Below are positions 1 through 7,578 of a DNA stretch of 17,240 nt, piece after piece. Position 1 is the stretch's first letter; every line of letters begins with the position of its first letter. This stretch comes from Pseudomonadota bacterium. Lineage in GTDB: Bacteria; Pseudomonadota; Gammaproteobacteria; Burkholderiales; Burkholderiaceae_C. The notes below the pieces were generated by a model that made no database searches, was not told the origin of the DNA, and was given only the letters and a program-made list of their open reading frames with translations. Both the position numbers and the translations under genes were made by a program. The DNA is taken from assembly GCA_030918015.1 (NCBI GenBank), contig JAUPTP010000005.1, positions 1 through 17,240 on the forward strand, given 5' to 3'.

Positions 1-291
1 GACGACCCGCTGTTCAAGCTGGCGATGGAGCTGGAAAAGATCGCGCTGGAAGACGACTACTTCGTCGCCCGCAAGCTCTACCCGAACGTCGACTTCTACT
101 CGGGCATCGTCCAGCGCGCCATCGGCATCCCGGTGCAGCTGTTCACCGCGATCTTCGCGCTGGCCCGCACGGTCGGCTGGATCGCCCAGCTCAACGAGAT
201 GATCGCCGACCCCGAGTACAAGATCGGCCGTCCGCGCCAGCTGTTCGTCGGTGCGGCCAAGCGCGACGTCAAGCCGCTCAACGAGCGCTGA
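1..291 (+). CDS. gltA: Citrate synthase, C-terminal part (5' end outside window)
   Basis: Citrate synthase condenses acetyl-CoA and oxaloacetate to citrate in the TCA cycle, in the cytoplasm. The frame is open from the first base, so only the last 96 residues are visible of a protein that is usually about 430 residues. The stretch [12 protein letters not shown] holds the conserved catalytic Asp of the hexameric bacterial type (Asp362 in E. coli numbering). The following QRAIGIP and the C-terminal [10 protein letters not shown] also match the family. The stop is TGA at 289-291. A hairpin and an intrinsic terminator follow at once, so gltA probably ends its transcription unit here. Identification is confident; the N-terminus cannot be judged. 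Confidence 0.96.
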   Translation, partial: DDPLFKLAMELEKIALEDDYFVARKLYPNVDFYSGIVQRAIGIPVQLFTAIFALARTVGWIAQLNEMIADPEYKIGRPRQLFVGAAKRDVKPLNER

Positions 292-298
292 TTCCCCG

Positions 299-313
299 CT
301 CGACCTCGTCGAG
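299..313 (+). repeat. Short hairpin just after gltA stop
   Basis: CTCGAC (299-304), a 3-base spacer, then GTCGAG (308-313) form a perfect 6-bp inverted repeat 7 bases after the gltA stop codon. It lies directly upstream of the terminator hairpin, so the mRNA 3' end would carry two stem-loops in tandem. It may protect the 3' end; that role is inference. Confidence 0.5.
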
Positions 314-317
314 ACCC

Positions 318-340
318 AGAGGCCCTTCGGGGCCTTTTTT
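318..340 (+). terminator. Intrinsic terminator of gltA
   Basis: AGGCCC (320-325), the very stable TTCG tetraloop (326-329) and GGGCCT (330-335) form a 6-bp stem, extendable by a G-T and an A-T pair outward. A run of T's continues to 340. This is a textbook rho-independent terminator on the plus strand, placed 27 bases after the gltA stop codon. Confidence 0.9.
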
Positions 341-377
341 CTTGGGGGAAGAGATATCGCAGAGGCCGGGTTTACCC

Positions 378-399
378 TAAAATTGCTGCGCAGCAGCAA
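378..399 (+). promoter_or_regulatory. Possible -10 element followed by an inverted repeat, upstream of the small gene
   Basis: TAAAAT (378-383) is a 5/6 match to the sigma-70 -10 hexamer. It runs into a perfect inverted repeat, TTGCTGC (383-389), GCA spacer, GCAGCAA (393-399). No convincing -35 hexamer is seen 16-18 bases upstream. The start codon at 452 would give a leader of about 60 bases. The dyad would lie at the transcription start and could be an operator or a 5' stem-loop. This is a pattern call only. Confidence 0.3.
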
Positions 400-451
400 A
401 CCCACCCCCGCTGCGCCGTCATCCCCCAGACTCCGAGATTCCCGAGACATC

Positions 452-733
452 ATGACCCTGCAGCAGCTGCAAGATCTCAAGCAATGGCACCGCCATCATC
501 CCAACGGTCGGGCGATGGAGGCCACGCTGTGCGATCTGGTGCTGTGCGCGTGGGCCGCAGGATGGACGCTGCTGCTGGCCCTGGCCGTGATTGATGCCCC
601 CGAGATGATGCCGGTCTCGCTGCTGATGACGCTAACGCCGTCGCTGTACGCCTCGGCCCGGCGCCATCTCCACCACCGCGGCGTGCTGCGCTGCGACTGG
701 CTCGAGGCGCTGCGCGCACCTCAGAACCGGTAA
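452..733 (+). CDS. Small hypothetical protein with probable membrane segments
   Basis: I do not recognise this 93-residue protein. Its start (ATG at 452) gives MTLQQLQDLKQWHRHHPNGR, then a hydrophobic stretch at about residues 27-48 and a second, weaker one at about 54-68. It ends in a basic tail (ARRHLHHRG) and a short amphipathic end. One or two membrane helices are plausible. No strong Shine-Dalgarno sequence precedes the ATG. The frame is open further upstream to 251, but that part covers the gltA end and terminator, so the later start is preferred. It stands alone after the gltA terminator with a possible -10 at 378. Its last 13 bases overlap the end of the convergent chemoreceptor gene. 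It may be real but weakly conserved. Confidence 0.55.
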   Translation: MTLQQLQDLKQWHRHHPNGRAMEATLCDLVLCAWAAGWTLLLALAVIDAPEMMPVSLLMTLTPSLYASARRHLHHRGVLRCDWLEALRAPQNR

Positions 734-2085
734 CCGATGCGCAGGCCGCCCCAGTGGCGGCCCTGCACGATGATGGGCGCAGACGCCTCCTTGAGCATCA
801 CATGCTTGCCCCCGCCCATGTCACGGCGGTAGGTCTGCACCAGAAAAGGCCGCTCGTTGCGGGCGGAGGCCAGACCGGTGCGGTCGTTGAAGATGCGTCG
901 GTAGCGGCTGTTGGCCGTGTTCCAAGCCACGTCACCGGGGCGCTGAGGCTGGCAGTAGACCGTGTTGTGGACGGGCACATATCCATTGCGGTCGACCGCG
1001 ATGCAGAAGGCGACCTTGTCGCTGCTGCTCAGCACCCGCTCCTGGACGGGCGGAAAGAGCTTCTCAGCCAAGGAAGAAAATGCTGCCAGGAACTGTTCCG
1101 GCTGGGTGCCATCGATCGGTTGATAGCGGGCATCGAACAGGCTCTGCAGCGTGATCTGTCCTTGCTGGAGCGCCTGCTCCAGCCGCTGCGAGATGTCCTG
1201 CGCGGCCTGCTGCGCCTGCGCGATCATCGGCGTGTCACTGGTCTCGACTCCGCAGCCGGCCAGTTCGTCGATCAGCGTCTCGGACACTGACAGGAACCGG
1301 TCGCTGCAGTCCAGCGCCACATCCAGACCATCGAAGGCATGGCTGATGCCGCTGGAGAGCTGCTTCGTGCGCTCGCAGACCTGCTGCACCCGCTCGGCGC
1401 TGCGCTCGGCCGTCTCGTCGATGCGCGCGACCGACACCTCGACCTCGGCAAAGGCCAGGTGAATGGCGCCCTGGCCGGCCCCGTCACCCGAGGCGCGGAT
1501 CTCGCGCGAAAAGGACTCGATGCGGCGATCCAGGTCGGTGAGCGTGCTCATGATCGTGCGCGACGAGCTCTCGACGCGCCCGGCCAGATCCTTGACCGCA
1601 TCGGCCACCACACCAAAGCCGCGGCCCGCTTCGCCAGCCCGCCGGGCCTCGACGGACGCATTGAAGGCGACCAGGCGGGTCTGCAGAGCGATCTGGCCGA
1701 TGTCTCCGGCGGCCGCGGCCACCTGCCGCAGGACCTCGACGATGCTGGCGACCTCGCCGGCCACCTGCCGAACCTCGGTTCGGGCGCGCACGACCGCCTC
1801 ACGCGTGGCTCCTGATGCCGCGCCGATCGCATGCTGCGACTGCTCCACCTCCAGCAGCCAGAGCTCGAGCTGTTTCAGGGAGGCCAGATGACCGCCCGCA
1901 TCGCGCTTGGCATCCTCGATCACGCCCCGCGTCTCGGCTGCATCACGCCCGATGTTGGAAACCTGGCAGGCGATGCGCTGCACGACCCCCCCTTCGGCCG
2001 CGACAGCGGAACGCCCCGGGCCTTCGGCAAATGGCTCGCGAGGCGGTTCGGCCGCACCGCGCCGGCCATGCAAGAGATGCCACAT
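721..2085 (-). CDS. Soluble methyl-accepting chemotaxis-like protein with C-terminal sensor domain
   Basis: This 454-residue protein has no membrane segment or signal peptide and should be cytoplasmic. Residues about 35-270 are helical coiled coil. The receptor hairpin tip at about 128-152 reads IGQIALQTRLVAFNASVEAR, then RAGEAGRGFGVVADAVKDLA. Compared with Tsr, the Asn, Glu and Arg of the CheA/CheW contact region (N381, E385, R388) are kept, while the QTN Asn is Arg. Residues about 310-454 form a sensor domain found at the C-terminus of many proteobacterial receptors, with VDRNGYVPVHN, SRYRRIFNDRTGLASARN, QTYRRDMGGG and GRHWGGLRIGYRF. Its ligand is unknown to me. The gene is last in the flagellar operon, 24 bp after fliA, with an AGGGAGG ribosome binding site. 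It probably signals to CheA, though no che gene lies in the window. It overlaps the convergent small gene by 13 bp. Confidence 0.88.
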   Translation of the reverse strand: MWHLLHGRRGAAEPPREPFAEGPGRSAVAAEGGVVQRIACQVSNIGRDAAETRGVIEDAKRDAGGHLASLKQLELWLLEVEQSQHAIGAASGATREAVVRARTEVRQVAGEVASIVEVLRQVAAAAGDIGQIALQTRLVAFNASVEARRAGEAGRGFGVVADAVKDLAGRVESSSRTIMSTLTDLDRRIESFSREIRASGDGAGQGAIHLAFAEVEVSVARIDETAERSAERVQQVCERTKQLSSGISHAFDGLDVALDCSDRFLSVSETLIDELAGCGVETSDTPMIAQAQQAAQDISQRLEQALQQGQITLQSLFDARYQPIDGTQPEQFLAAFSSLAEKLFPPVQERVLSSSDKVAFCIAVDRNGYVPVHNTVYCQPQRPGDVAWNTANSRYRRIFNDRTGLASARNERPFLVQTYRRDMGGGKHVMLKEASAPIIVQGRHWGGLRIGYRF

Positions 2086-2090
2086 CGGGA

Positions 2091-2097
2091 CCTCCCT
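2091..2097 (-). promoter_or_regulatory. Ribosome binding site of the chemoreceptor gene
   Basis: On the minus strand AGGGAGG stands 5 bases before the ATG at 2085. It is the strongest Shine-Dalgarno sequence in the operon and fixes this start. It suggests independent initiation rather than pure coupling to fliA. Confidence 0.7.
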
Positions 2098-2109
2098 GCT
2101 CGATGAGCG

Positions 2110-2841
2110 TCACCAGGCCCGCAGCTTCGCGCGCAGACGGGCGATCGACTGGCTGTGCAGCTGGCACACGCGCGACTCGGTCACGCCAAGCACCGCAGCG
2201 ATTTCCTTCAGATTCATGTCGTGCTCGTAGTACATGCTCATCACGTACTGCTCGCGCTCCGGCAATCCCTTGATCGCCTCGACCAGGGCCTCGCGCATGC
2301 GCCGGTCGTTGAGCCGGGCCAAGGGATCGGCATCGGTGTCGGCCACATGCCGGTCAAGATAGTCGCTGTCGCCCTCGTCGCCGCTCATGTCCTCGAGGTA
2401 CACCAGCTGGGTGCCACGAACCCGGTTGAGCAGATCCTGGTAATCGACCAGCGACAGGCCCATCTCGGCGGCGATCTCGCTCTCATGAGGCGCCCGACCG
2501 AAGCGCTGCTCGAGCCGGTGCACGGCGGACTCGATGTCGCGCTGGTGCTTGCGGCTGCTGCGGCTCATCCAGTCGCCGCCACGCAGCTCGTCGAGCATGG
2601 CGCCGCGGATGCGCTGGGTCGCGAAGGTCTCGAACTGCACGCCCTGCTTGATGTCGAAGCGGCTCATCGCGTCGGTCAGGCCGATCATGCCCACCTGGAT
2701 CAGGTCGTCGAGCTCGACGTTCGCCGGCAGCCGGGCGATCATCTGATGCGCCAGGCGCCGCACCAGGGAGCTGTACTGCTCGAGCATGGTCTTGGCATCG
2801 AGCTGGCCGTTGGAGTTGTAGATGGGTTGGCTCCGGGACAT
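2110..2841 (-). CDS. fliA: Flagellar sigma factor FliA (sigma-28)
   Basis: FliA directs RNA polymerase to late flagellar and chemotaxis promoters and is held by the anti-sigma factor FlgM until the hook is finished. The 243-residue length is normal. Region 2 is at about 20-90, with ELDDLIQVGMIGLTDAMSRF and FETFATQRIRGAMLDELR. Region 3 is at about 95-150 (RDIESAVHRLEQRFGRAPHE). Region 4 is at about 185-240, with the helix-turn-helix LKEIAAVLGVTESRVCQLHS. The start ATG at 2841 lies 2 bp after the flhG stop and has no clear ribosome binding site, so translational coupling is likely. No flgM is visible in the window. The order flhF-flhG-fliA is that of polar flagellates such as Pseudomonas. Confidence 0.97.
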   Translation of the reverse strand: MSRSQPIYNSNGQLDAKTMLEQYSSLVRRLAHQMIARLPANVELDDLIQVGMIGLTDAMSRFDIKQGVQFETFATQRIRGAMLDELRGGDWMSRSSRKHQRDIESAVHRLEQRFGRAPHESEIAAEMGLSLVDYQDLLNRVRGTQLVYLEDMSGDEGDSDYLDRHVADTDADPLARLNDRRMREALVEAIKGLPEREQYVMSMYYEHDMNLKEIAAVLGVTESRVCQLHSQSIARLRAKLRAW

Positions 2842-2843
2842 GG

Positions 2844-3665
2844 TCAGACCATCGGCTGCAGACAGGAAGAAGGGATCGGGCGCGGAGCGGCACCCGGACG
2901 GGAAGGACGGACAGGAGGAACGAAGGCGGCCCCGGCCTGCAGCGCGCTGTCCATGAAGGAGGCCAGTGCCTCGACCGCGCGCCAGCTGGGAGGCCGCCCG
3001 ACCACGATCTCGATGCAGTCGTTCTGGACACCCCCGAAGGACACGTCGGCGCAGTGCGCCAGCCGGCCGGAGACCTCACAGGCAGCCGGCGCATCCATGC
3101 CTGCGCTGAGCAGCATGTCGTGCTCGCGCCAGCCCACCTCGGCCGCCAGCTGTTTCAAGGCGGCAGAGGCATGCGCCACTGACGCGGCCTGCGCGTCGCA
3201 CAGCATGATCGGCCGGGGCCGGCTGAGGCCATGATCGCCATTGCCCAGCATGTGGCCGAGTTCCTCGGCACGGGCATGCAGCAGCACGGCCTGCGACAGC
3301 GGAGCCGCCTGGATGAGCGCATGCAGGAATCCCCCGCGCGCGCCCCCGCTGTCGGGCCACCGGGCAGGCAGCCCGCCGGCAGACAGATAGGCCACCCGAT
3401 CAGAACGGGTCTGCACACAGCCAGACAGGGGCAACAAGACCTCATCACGGGCACGGGGCGCACGCGTGCAGGCGTCGACCAGCAAGGTGTAGAGCCCCAG
3501 GCTCTCCAGCGCGGAAGTCATGCGCTGCAGAAGCCGCTCAGGTTGCGGCACGAAGGGGTTGGACACCACGGGAATGAACCGCACCGCACGCACCGAGAAC
3601 AGACGGCGCAGCCCGTCGGCCTGATCGGCAGGCTGAGCCTGGCGGAAATCGCTGGGGAAGGCCAT
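2844..3665 (-). CDS. flhG: FlhG/FleN-like flagellar number regulator with degenerate ATPase
   Basis: FlhG (FleN, YlxH) is normally a MinD-type ATPase that limits flagellum number and stimulates the GTPase of FlhF. This 273-residue protein keeps the N-terminal DQAxxLR activator motif (DQADGLR, residues 14-20), its place between flhF and fliA, and a Rossmann-like start (VRFIPVVSN...LYTLLVDA, about 29-65). The deviant Walker A motif KGGVGKT is missing: the aligned loop reads SNPFVPQPERL. The usual DxD after the second strand (here VDACTR) and a recognisable switch II are also lost. I call it an FlhG homologue that probably cannot hydrolyse ATP. The ATG at 3665 is chosen for its GGAG site and fit to the family start; a GTG at 3695 overlapping the flhF stop would add 10 residues. 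Confidence 0.8.
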   Translation of the reverse strand: MAFPSDFRQAQPADQADGLRRLFSVRAVRFIPVVSNPFVPQPERLLQRMTSALESLGLYTLLVDACTRAPRARDEVLLPLSGCVQTRSDRVAYLSAGGLPARWPDSGGARGGFLHALIQAAPLSQAVLLHARAEELGHMLGNGDHGLSRPRPIMLCDAQAASVAHASAALKQLAAEVGWREHDMLLSAGMDAPAACEVSGRLAHCADVSFGGVQNDCIEIVVGRPPSWRAVEALASFMDSALQAGAAFVPPVRPSRPGAAPRPIPSSCLQPMV

Positions 3666-3671
3666 CGGGTG

Positions 3672-3675
3672 CTCC
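3672..3675 (-). promoter_or_regulatory. Ribosome binding site of flhG
   Basis: GGAG on the minus strand lies 6 bases before the ATG at 3665. It decides that start over the GTG at 3695, which has no comparable site in front of it. Confidence 0.5.
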
Positions 3676-3691
3676 GTGCAACCGCGGTGAA

Positions 3692-5479
3692 TCACGCACC
3701 CAGGTCGCGCGAGGTCGAAGATCCTCCGCGACGGGAAGGCATCGGAACACCACCGACCGCCGGGGCCGCAGCCACGCGCTCCGACACCGGCGAGGATGAC
3801 CGGGAGAAGATCAGGTTCACATCACCGGTATTCATGCGCCAGGCCTGGGGGCCGCCGCTGCGCAGCGCACGCGCCACCAGAGTCTGGGCCGTCATCCGGT
3901 GCCAGTCTTCGGGAACCCGCTGACCATTCGAGATCGCCACCACCTTGAGGTGCTGGCGAATCAGCGAATCGAGCGCGGGCCCCAGCTTGACCGCCTCGTC
4001 CAGCTTGGACAGGACGATGCCACGGGCCTGGCTGGCGGAGTAGGCATTGAGCACATCCTCGATGGTCTCGCCCTGCTGAGCGGCATTGACAACCAGCAGC
4101 CGCTTGATGCTGCGATGGGACAGCATCTCGAGCAGATCGCGTGTGCGGGCATCGCGCTGCGCCAGTCCCGCCGTGTCGATGAGCACCATCTTCTTGACCG
4201 ACAGCAGGTCAAGAAGATCCTCGAGGGCGGCGCGGTCATGTGCGGTGTGCACCGGCACGCCCAGGATGCGCCCGTAGGCGCGGAGTTGCTCATGCGCCCC
4301 CACCCGGTAGGCATCAAGCGTGATCAGACCCAGGTTGGAGGCGCCATGGCGGGTCGCGAACGAGGTGGCCAGCTTGGCCGTCGACGTGGTCTTGCCCACG
4401 CCGGTCGAGCCGATCATCGCGTAGACACCGCCTTGGTCCTCGAGGCTCGGCTCATGCTCGCCCGTGCTCAGATTGCGCTGCAGCACGTCGGCGGCCCAGG
4501 CATTCACATCCGTCACCTCATCGCCCAGACTCTCGCCGAGCTTGCGGATCAGGCCGGGCGAGAAGCCGGCATCGAGCAGTCTCGTCGTCATCTGCGCATG
4601 ACGCGGGCTGTGGTTGAGCCGGTCCATGAAGGCCATGGTGTTGAAACGCTCCTCGATCAGGCCTTTCACGGCGCGGATCTCGTTGAGCATCTCCAGGGAC
4701 GACGGCATCATCGAATCGGCCGGATCGACACCCCGCGACAGGCCCGCAGAGGCCCGCGTCACGGCGCCGTCCGCAGCAGACGACCCATCCAGCCTGGACA
4801 GGGTCGTGCCGTCGTACAGGTCACCCTCCGAGGTCGACAGCTGCTCGTCGTCATCTTGCAGATCCATGGCAGCCGCGTCAGGCACGGCCGCCCCAGCAGG
4901 CAGGTCGGACGCGGCATCCTCGAGCTCCTGCTGACGTATCCAGTCGGCATACGTCGCAGGCAGGGAGGGCGAATCGACCACGCTCCCTGGGATGGAGGCG
5001 GCCTCCCTGCGGGCATCGACATCACGCAGTCCTGCTGCAGCCGATCGCGACAGGCCCGAGGACAGCGGAGCGACCGGTCCCGGGCCCTCCTCATCTTCCG
5101 GCTCGTTGCGGGCCTTGATCTCGGCCTGACGCTTCTTCAGCATGCGCTCGCGCACATAGTCCTGAAAGGACAGCGTGCTCATCGCCAACGTGCCGACATC
5201 GTCCTGCACCTGATCACTGGCGCCATCGGAGCGGGCAGCGAAGTCCTCCGCCCGCCCGCCCTGCCCGTCGGTCTCATCAAACGGGCCATCACCCATCAGT
5301 TCGGCGGGCTCGGTCTCGAAGCGCTCGATCGCCTCGATGCTCTCCGCTGGCATGGCCACGATCTCGATGCCGGAGCTGCCGGGCTTGGTCGACAGCACGA
5401 CCGCATTGTCACCAAAGGCCTGGCGGACCTTCTGCATCGCTTCGCGCGAGTTGCGCCCGAAAAAGCGCTTCACATTCAT
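3692..5479 (-). CDS. flhF: Flagellar biosynthesis GTPase FlhF (SRP family)
   Basis: FlhF is a signal-recognition-particle-type GTPase that places the flagellum at the pole. The 595-residue protein has the N-terminal B domain start MNVKRFFGRNSREAMQKVRQ. A long acidic, low-complexity linker follows at about 50-260, then the N domain (about 260-350). The G domain has P-loop GSTGVGKTT (357-365), DAYRVGAHEQLR (389-400), DTAG (435-438) and the guanine-specificity motif SKLDEA (491-496). A 50-residue tail follows the GTPase core. It is longer than the 400-500 residues I expect, mainly in the linker. All nucleotide-binding motifs are intact. The start ATG shares an ATGA overlap with the flhA stop, and flhG follows after 26 bp. 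Confidence 0.96.
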   Translation of the reverse strand: MNVKRFFGRNSREAMQKVRQAFGDNAVVLSTKPGSSGIEIVAMPAESIEAIERFETEPAELMGDGPFDETDGQGGRAEDFAARSDGASDQVQDDVGTLAMSTLSFQDYVRERMLKKRQAEIKARNEPEDEEGPGPVAPLSSGLSRSAAAGLRDVDARREAASIPGSVVDSPSLPATYADWIRQQELEDAASDLPAGAAVPDAAAMDLQDDDEQLSTSEGDLYDGTTLSRLDGSSAADGAVTRASAGLSRGVDPADSMMPSSLEMLNEIRAVKGLIEERFNTMAFMDRLNHSPRHAQMTTRLLDAGFSPGLIRKLGESLGDEVTDVNAWAADVLQRNLSTGEHEPSLEDQGGVYAMIGSTGVGKTTSTAKLATSFATRHGASNLGLITLDAYRVGAHEQLRAYGRILGVPVHTAHDRAALEDLLDLLSVKKMVLIDTAGLAQRDARTRDLLEMLSHRSIKRLLVVNAAQQGETIEDVLNAYSASQARGIVLSKLDEAVKLGPALDSLIRQHLKVVAISNGQRVPEDWHRMTAQTLVARALRSGGPQAWRMNTGDVNLIFSRSSSPVSERVAAAPAVGGVPMPSRRGGSSTSRDLGA

Positions 5480-7578
5480 GAGTGGGCTCCAATGATCGAA
5501 CCGATGCGGATCGAGTGAGTATCAGGGATCTCGCTGTGTGCCAGCACCTTCAGGCGGGGTGCCGCACGACGCAACAGCCGCGCCAGCGACGGCCGCAGCG
5601 GATCGGGCACCAGCAGGCAGGCGGGCTGTCCGAGATCTTCCTGTCGGCGAGCGGCGTCGATCGCGCCGCGCGTGAGCTGCTCGGCCACCCCCGGATCGAG
5701 CGCGGGCCCGTTGGTCGAGATCAGGGCCTGGGTGAGCAGCCGCTCGAGCTCGGGCTCGAGCGCGATCACGTCGAGCTCGCGCACCGTGCCGAAGATCTGC
5801 TGGACCACCGCCGGCGACAGGGCCACGCGCAGCCGGCGCGTGAGCTCGTGCGGATCGGTGACACCGGCCGAGGCATGCTCGGCCAGCGTCTCGATGATCG
5901 AGCGCATGTCCCGGATGTGGACACCTTCTTCCAGCAGCATCTGGAGGATCTTCTGCAGCGGAGCAATGCCGATCATCTTGGGAACCACGTCTTCGATGAG
6001 TTTCGGGGCCAGCTTGGTCACATGATCTACCAGTGCCTGGGTCTCGGCGCGTCCCAGCAGGCGGGCCGCATGTTGTTGCATCAAGTGTGAGAGATGAGTC
6101 GCCACGACGGTCGAGCAATCAACAACGGTGTACCCAGCCATTTGGGCTGTTTCGCGCTGTCGCTCGTCGATCCAGACCGCCGGCAGCCCGAAGGCCGGAT
6201 CGGTGCTGGCCTGCCCCTGCAGCGGGATCTGCACATGTCCCGGATTGATGGCCAGGAACATGCCCGGATAGGCCTCTCCCTCGCCGATGACCGCCCCACG
6301 CAGCGTCAGGCGGTACATGCTGGGCTTGAGCTCGAGATTGTCGCGCACATGCACCACCGGCGGCAGGAAGCCGACTTCCTGCGCGAACTTGCGCCGCACG
6401 CCGCGGATGCGCGCGAGCAGGTCGCCGCCGCGCTCCTTGTCGACCAGCGCGATCAGCCGGTAGCCGACCTCCATGCCCAGCGCATCGACCGGCTGCAGGT
6501 CATCCCAGCTGGCCTCCTCGCCCGGCTGCGGCCGGGCCTGGGCGGCGGCCTCGGCCTCGCTCGGCTCGGCCGCCTTGCGCTCGGCCTTGCGGGCCAGATG
6601 GTGCGCCAGCCAGCCCAGGCCGGCGGCGCTGCCCAGGAAGACCAGATGCGGCATGCCCGGCACCAGGCCGAGCAGACCGATGACCGCCGCCACCATGCCC
6701 ACCGACTGCGGCGAGCGGAACATCTGCCCGGCGATCTGCGAGCCGACCGCCTCTTCCTTGCCGACCCGGGAGACCACCATCGCCGCGGCCACCGAGATCA
6801 GCAGGCCGGGAATCTGTGCCACCAGCGCGTCGCCCACCGCCAGGATGATGTAGGAGTTGGCCGCCTCCGAGGCGCTCAGGCCGTGCTGGGCCACGCCGAT
6901 GACGAAGCCGCCGATGATGTTGATGAACAGGATCAGGATGCCGGCGATCGCGTCGCCGCGCACGAACTTGGAGGCGCCGTCCATCGAGCCGAAGAACTCC
7001 GCCTCGTTGCCGACCTCCAGCCGGCGGCGCTTGGCCTCCTTCTCGTCGATCAGGCCGGCGCCCAGATCGGCATCGATCGCCATCTGCTTGCCGGGCATGG
7101 CGTCGAGCGTGAAGCGCGCGCCGACCTCGGCGATGCGCTCGGCGCCCTTGGTGACGACCACGAAGTTGATCACCACCAGGATCGCGAACACGATCAGGCC
7201 GACCGCGAAGTTGCCGCCGATCAGGAAATGCCCGAAGGCCTCGATGACCGCGCCGGCCGCGCCAGGGCCGTTGTGGCCCTCCATCAGCACGACGCGGCTC
7301 GAGGCCACGTTCAGCGACAGCCGCAGCAGCGTCGTCAGCAGCAGCACCGAGGGAAAGGCCGCGAAGTCGAGCGGCCGCACCATGTAGGACGCCACCACCA
7401 TCACCATCAGCGCGCTGGCGATGTTGAAGGTGAAGAGCACGTCGAGCAGCAGCGGCGGCAGCGGCAGCACCATCATCGTCAGCACCAAGACGATGAGCAT
7501 CGGCGCGGCCAGACCGCTGAGCATGGCCGCGTCGGGCGCGCCCAACAGGCGCTTGAGCTGGAGGATCTGGGCGTTCAT
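5476..7578 (-). CDS. flhA: Flagellar type III export gate protein FlhA
   Basis: FlhA is the inner-membrane ring of the flagellar type III secretion gate. It takes up proton-motive force, and its cytoplasmic domain docks chaperone-substrate complexes. The length of 700 residues is typical. About eight membrane helices lie in residues 20-330, starting with MLIVLVLTMMVLPLPPLLLD. The FHIPEP-family signatures are present: RLSLNVASSRVVLMEG in the membrane part, and the cytoplasmic loop KGAERIAEVGARFTLDAMPG followed by KQMAIDADLGAGLIDEKEAK. The C-terminal half (about 360-700) is the soluble FlhA-C domain, with VDALGMEVGYRLIALVD at its start. Both ends overlap neighbours by ATGA (flhB before, flhF after), so the three genes are translationally coupled. 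Confidence 0.98.
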   Translation of the reverse strand: MNAQILQLKRLLGAPDAAMLSGLAAPMLIVLVLTMMVLPLPPLLLDVLFTFNIASALMVMVVASYMVRPLDFAAFPSVLLLTTLLRLSLNVASSRVVLMEGHNGPGAAGAVIEAFGHFLIGGNFAVGLIVFAILVVINFVVVTKGAERIAEVGARFTLDAMPGKQMAIDADLGAGLIDEKEAKRRRLEVGNEAEFFGSMDGASKFVRGDAIAGILILFINIIGGFVIGVAQHGLSASEAANSYIILAVGDALVAQIPGLLISVAAAMVVSRVGKEEAVGSQIAGQMFRSPQSVGMVAAVIGLLGLVPGMPHLVFLGSAAGLGWLAHHLARKAERKAAEPSEAEAAAQARPQPGEEASWDDLQPVDALGMEVGYRLIALVDKERGGDLLARIRGVRRKFAQEVGFLPPVVHVRDNLELKPSMYRLTLRGAVIGEGEAYPGMFLAINPGHVQIPLQGQASTDPAFGLPAVWIDERQRETAQMAGYTVVDCSTVVATHLSHLMQQHAARLLGRAETQALVDHVTKLAPKLIEDVVPKMIGIAPLQKILQMLLEEGVHIRDMRSIIETLAEHASAGVTDPHELTRRLRVALSPAVVQQIFGTVRELDVIALEPELERLLTQALISTNGPALDPGVAEQLTRGAIDAARRQEDLGQPACLLVPDPLRPSLARLLRRAAPRLKVLAHSEIPDTHSIRIGSIIGAHS

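Noticed and set aside
251..451. Longer start for the small gene at 452-733
   Set aside because: The extension would begin inside gltA and pass through the intrinsic terminator.
3666..3695. GTG start of flhG at 3695 overlapping the flhF stop (GTGA)
   Set aside because: No Shine-Dalgarno sequence precedes it, while the ATG at 3665 has GGAG at good spacing and a start that fits the family. It remains possible.
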